From contig JAKOQB010000021.1 in assembly GCA_029778535.1 (NCBI GenBank), positions 1 to 49,361 on the forward strand: a stretch of 49,361 nucleotides of DNA, written 5' to 3'. The first letter of the stretch is position 1. Every line of letters begins with the position of its first letter. The translations under genes were made by a program, and so were the position numbers. Positions 46,262 to 49,361 of this stretch are shown here, in pieces. The notes under the pieces were generated by a model that saw nothing but the letters and a program-made list of their open reading frames with translations, did not search any database and had not been told where the DNA came from. The DNA is from Pseudomonadota bacterium (GTDB lineage: Bacteria > Pseudomonadota > Gammaproteobacteria > Burkholderiales > Burkholderiaceae_F).

Positions 46262-47749
46262 TCAGCGCGGCAGCGTCGACGTTCCCATCAGGAATTCGTC
46301 GACCGCGCGGGCGCACTGTCGCCCCTCCCTGATTGCCCACACCACGAGCGACTGGCCGCGCCGCATGTCGCCGGCGGCAAATATCTTGTCGACGCTGGTG
46401 CGGTAGCAGCCCGCGCCGTCGGTCGCCGCGCGCGCATTGCCGCGCGGATCCTTCTCGACACCGAACGCGTCGAGCACCGCCGCCACCGGCGACACGAAAC
46501 CCATCGCGAACAAAACCAGATCGGCCGGCATCTCGAATTCCGAGCCCGGGACCTCGACCATCTTCATCTGGCCGGTCGTCTCGTCCTTCTGCCACTCGAC
46601 GCGCGCCGCGGTGAGCGACTTGACGTGCCCCCTGGCGTCGCCGTTGAACCGCTTGGTGGTTATCGACCAGTCGCGCTCCACGCCCTCCTCGTGCGAACTC
46701 GACGTGCGCAGCTTCAGCGGCCAGTACGGCCACGTCAGCTCCTTGTTCTCGCTCTTCGGCGGCTGCGGCAGCAGTTCCCACTGCGTGACGCTCTTGGCGC
46801 CGTGCCGGTTGCTGGTGCCGACACAGTCGGAGCCGGTGTCGCCGCCACCGATCACGAGCACGCGTTTGCCGGTGGCGGTGATCTGGTCCTTGACCTTGTC
46901 GCCGGCGACGACCTTGTTCTGCTGCGGCAGGAACTCCATCGCGAAATGGATGCCCTTCAGCTCTCGCCCCGGCACCGGCAGATCGCGCGGCTGCTCGGCG
47001 CCGCCGGCGAGCACGACGGCGTCGAAATCCTTCAGCAGTTGCGCGGGATCGACCGTCTGCTTCGACCAGTCGACCACGCCGCCATTCAATTTCTGCCTGC
47101 CGATCAGCACGCCGGTGCGGAAGTTCACGCCCTCCGCTTCCATCTGCGCGATGCGGCGGTCGATGTGCGACTTCTCCATCTTGAAGTCGGGAATGCCATA
47201 GCGCAGCAGCCCGCCGATGCGATCGTTCTTCTCGAACACGGTGACCTCGTGCCCCGCGCGTGCGAGCTGCTGCGCGGCCGCCAGGCCCGCCGGCCCGCTG
47301 CCGACGATCGCGACCTTCCTGCCCGTCTTCGCCTGCGGCGGCCGCGGCACGACCCAGCCTTCTTCCCAGCCCTTGTCGATGATCTTGTGCTCGATCGACT
47401 TGATGCCGACCGGATCGGTGTTGATGTTCAGCGTGCACGCGGCCTCGCATGGGGCGGGGCACACGCGGCCGGTGAACTCGGGGAAGTTGTTCGTGCTGTG
47501 AAGCACGTCGAGCGCGGTCCTGAAGTCCTGCCTGTAGACGAGGTCGTTGAAGTCCGGGATGACGTTGTTGACCGGGCAGCCGTTGCTGCAGAAGGGAATG
47601 CCGCAGTCCATGCAGCGCGCGCCCTGGATCGACGCCTGCTCGTCGGTCAGGTGCGTGACGAACTCGCGCCAGTGCTTCTTGCGCGACGCGGGCGCTTCGG
47701 CAGCTTCTTCCAGCCGCTGGTACTCGAGGAATCCGGTGACCTTGCCCAT
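46262..47749 (-). CDS. gltD: glutamate synthase (NADPH) small subunit
   Basis: GltD passes electrons from NADPH through FAD and two [4Fe-4S] clusters to the large subunit, making glutamate from glutamine and 2-oxoglutarate. The 495-residue protein has the N-terminal cluster cysteines ([19 protein letters not shown] and [14 protein letters not shown]), the FAD site [15 protein letters not shown], and the NADPH site [13 protein letters not shown], with the C-terminal [14 protein letters not shown]. It is 7 bases after gltB. Normal length. Confidence 0.96.
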   Translation of the reverse strand: MGKVTGFLEYQRLEEAAEAPASRKKHWREFVTHLTDEQASIQGARCMDCGIPFCSNGCPVNNVIPDFNDLVYRQDFRTALDVLHSTNNFPEFTGRVCPAPCEAACTLNINTDPVGIKSIEHKIIDKGWEEGWVVPRPPQAKTGRKVAIVGSGPAGLAAAQQLARAGHEVTVFEKNDRIGGLLRYGIPDFKMEKSHIDRRIAQMEAEGVNFRTGVLIGRQKLNGGVVDWSKQTVDPAQLLKDFDAVVLAGGAEQPRDLPVPGRELKGIHFAMEFLPQQNKVVAGDKVKDQITATGKRVLVIGGGDTGSDCVGTSNRHGAKSVTQWELLPQPPKSENKELTWPYWPLKLRTSSSHEEGVERDWSITTKRFNGDARGHVKSLTAARVEWQKDETTGQMKMVEVPGSEFEMPADLVLFAMGFVSPVAAVLDAFGVEKDPRGNARAATDGAGCYRTSVDKIFAAGDMRRGQSLVVWAIREGRQCARAVDEFLMGTSTLPR

Positions 47750-47756
47750 TGTGACC

Positions 47757-49361
<1,605 letters not shown>

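Overview
The window is a GC-rich chromosomal segment, most likely from a betaproteobacterium of the Burkholderiales type. The main support is gene order. hemA-prfA-prmC-grxD-ubiX, petABC-sspA-sspB, and the long minus-strand run gltBD / mlaFEDACB / ABC transporter / ibaG / murA / his / hinT / tatABC are arrangements I associate with that group. Cytochrome b carrying a PVWY Qo motif and a short-form HisG fit as well. Nearly all genes are packed with 1- to 4-base start/stop overlaps.

Layout. 1-2.4 kb (minus): a second MCE-type lipid-transport cluster (permease, MCE protein, lipoprotein) with no ATPase beside it. 2.6-5.1 kb: a beta-barrel-like protein, a small His-rich lipoprotein, an HPP-family membrane protein and a DUF697-like protein. 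5.3-11.2 kb (plus): hemA, prfA, fumC, prmC, a strong terminator, grxD, ubiX. 11.2-12.4 kb (minus): a decayed VapBC45-like toxin-antitoxin pair next to tRNA-Thr(UGU); the antitoxin frame carries two in-frame amber codons. 12.5-16.4 kb: galE, gspB-gspA, sspB. 16.5-20.1 kb (minus): sspA and the cytochrome bc1 operon. 20.3-22.0 kb (plus): mscL and a DegS-type protease. 22.0-26.8 kb (minus): Sel1 protein, tatC, tatB, tatA, hinT, hisE, hisI, a signal peptidase I, hisF. 26.8-28.8 kb (plus): an insertion that splits hisF from hisA, holding a parallel beta-helix protein and a truncated cytochrome c. 28.8-34.0 kb (minus): hisA, H, B, C, D, G. 34.1-41.5 kb (minus): murA, ibaG, a two-gene ABC exporter, then the full Mla system. 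41.7-46.3 kb: a multi-PAS hybrid sensor kinase divergent from a RuBisCO-like protein plus cupin operon. 46.3 kb to the end (minus): gltD and the 3' part of gltB.

Functionally the conserved backbone covers tetrapyrrole, ubiquinone and histidine synthesis, ammonium assimilation, translation termination, respiration, Tat export, and outer-membrane lipid and peptidoglycan maintenance. The accessory parts stand out as insertions into this backbone: the RLP-cupin pair with the kinase, the beta-helix/cytochrome insert, the toxin-antitoxin remnant, and fumC and lepB threaded into other operons. Several intergenic gaps carry short tandem repeats with 7- or 8-base units, some arranged as inverted pairs, and one REP-like palindromic element has become the coding sequence for the N-terminus of an ABC permease. 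The RLP-cupin pair and the amber-interrupted antitoxin are the most interesting items; neither can be called a new system from sequence alone.
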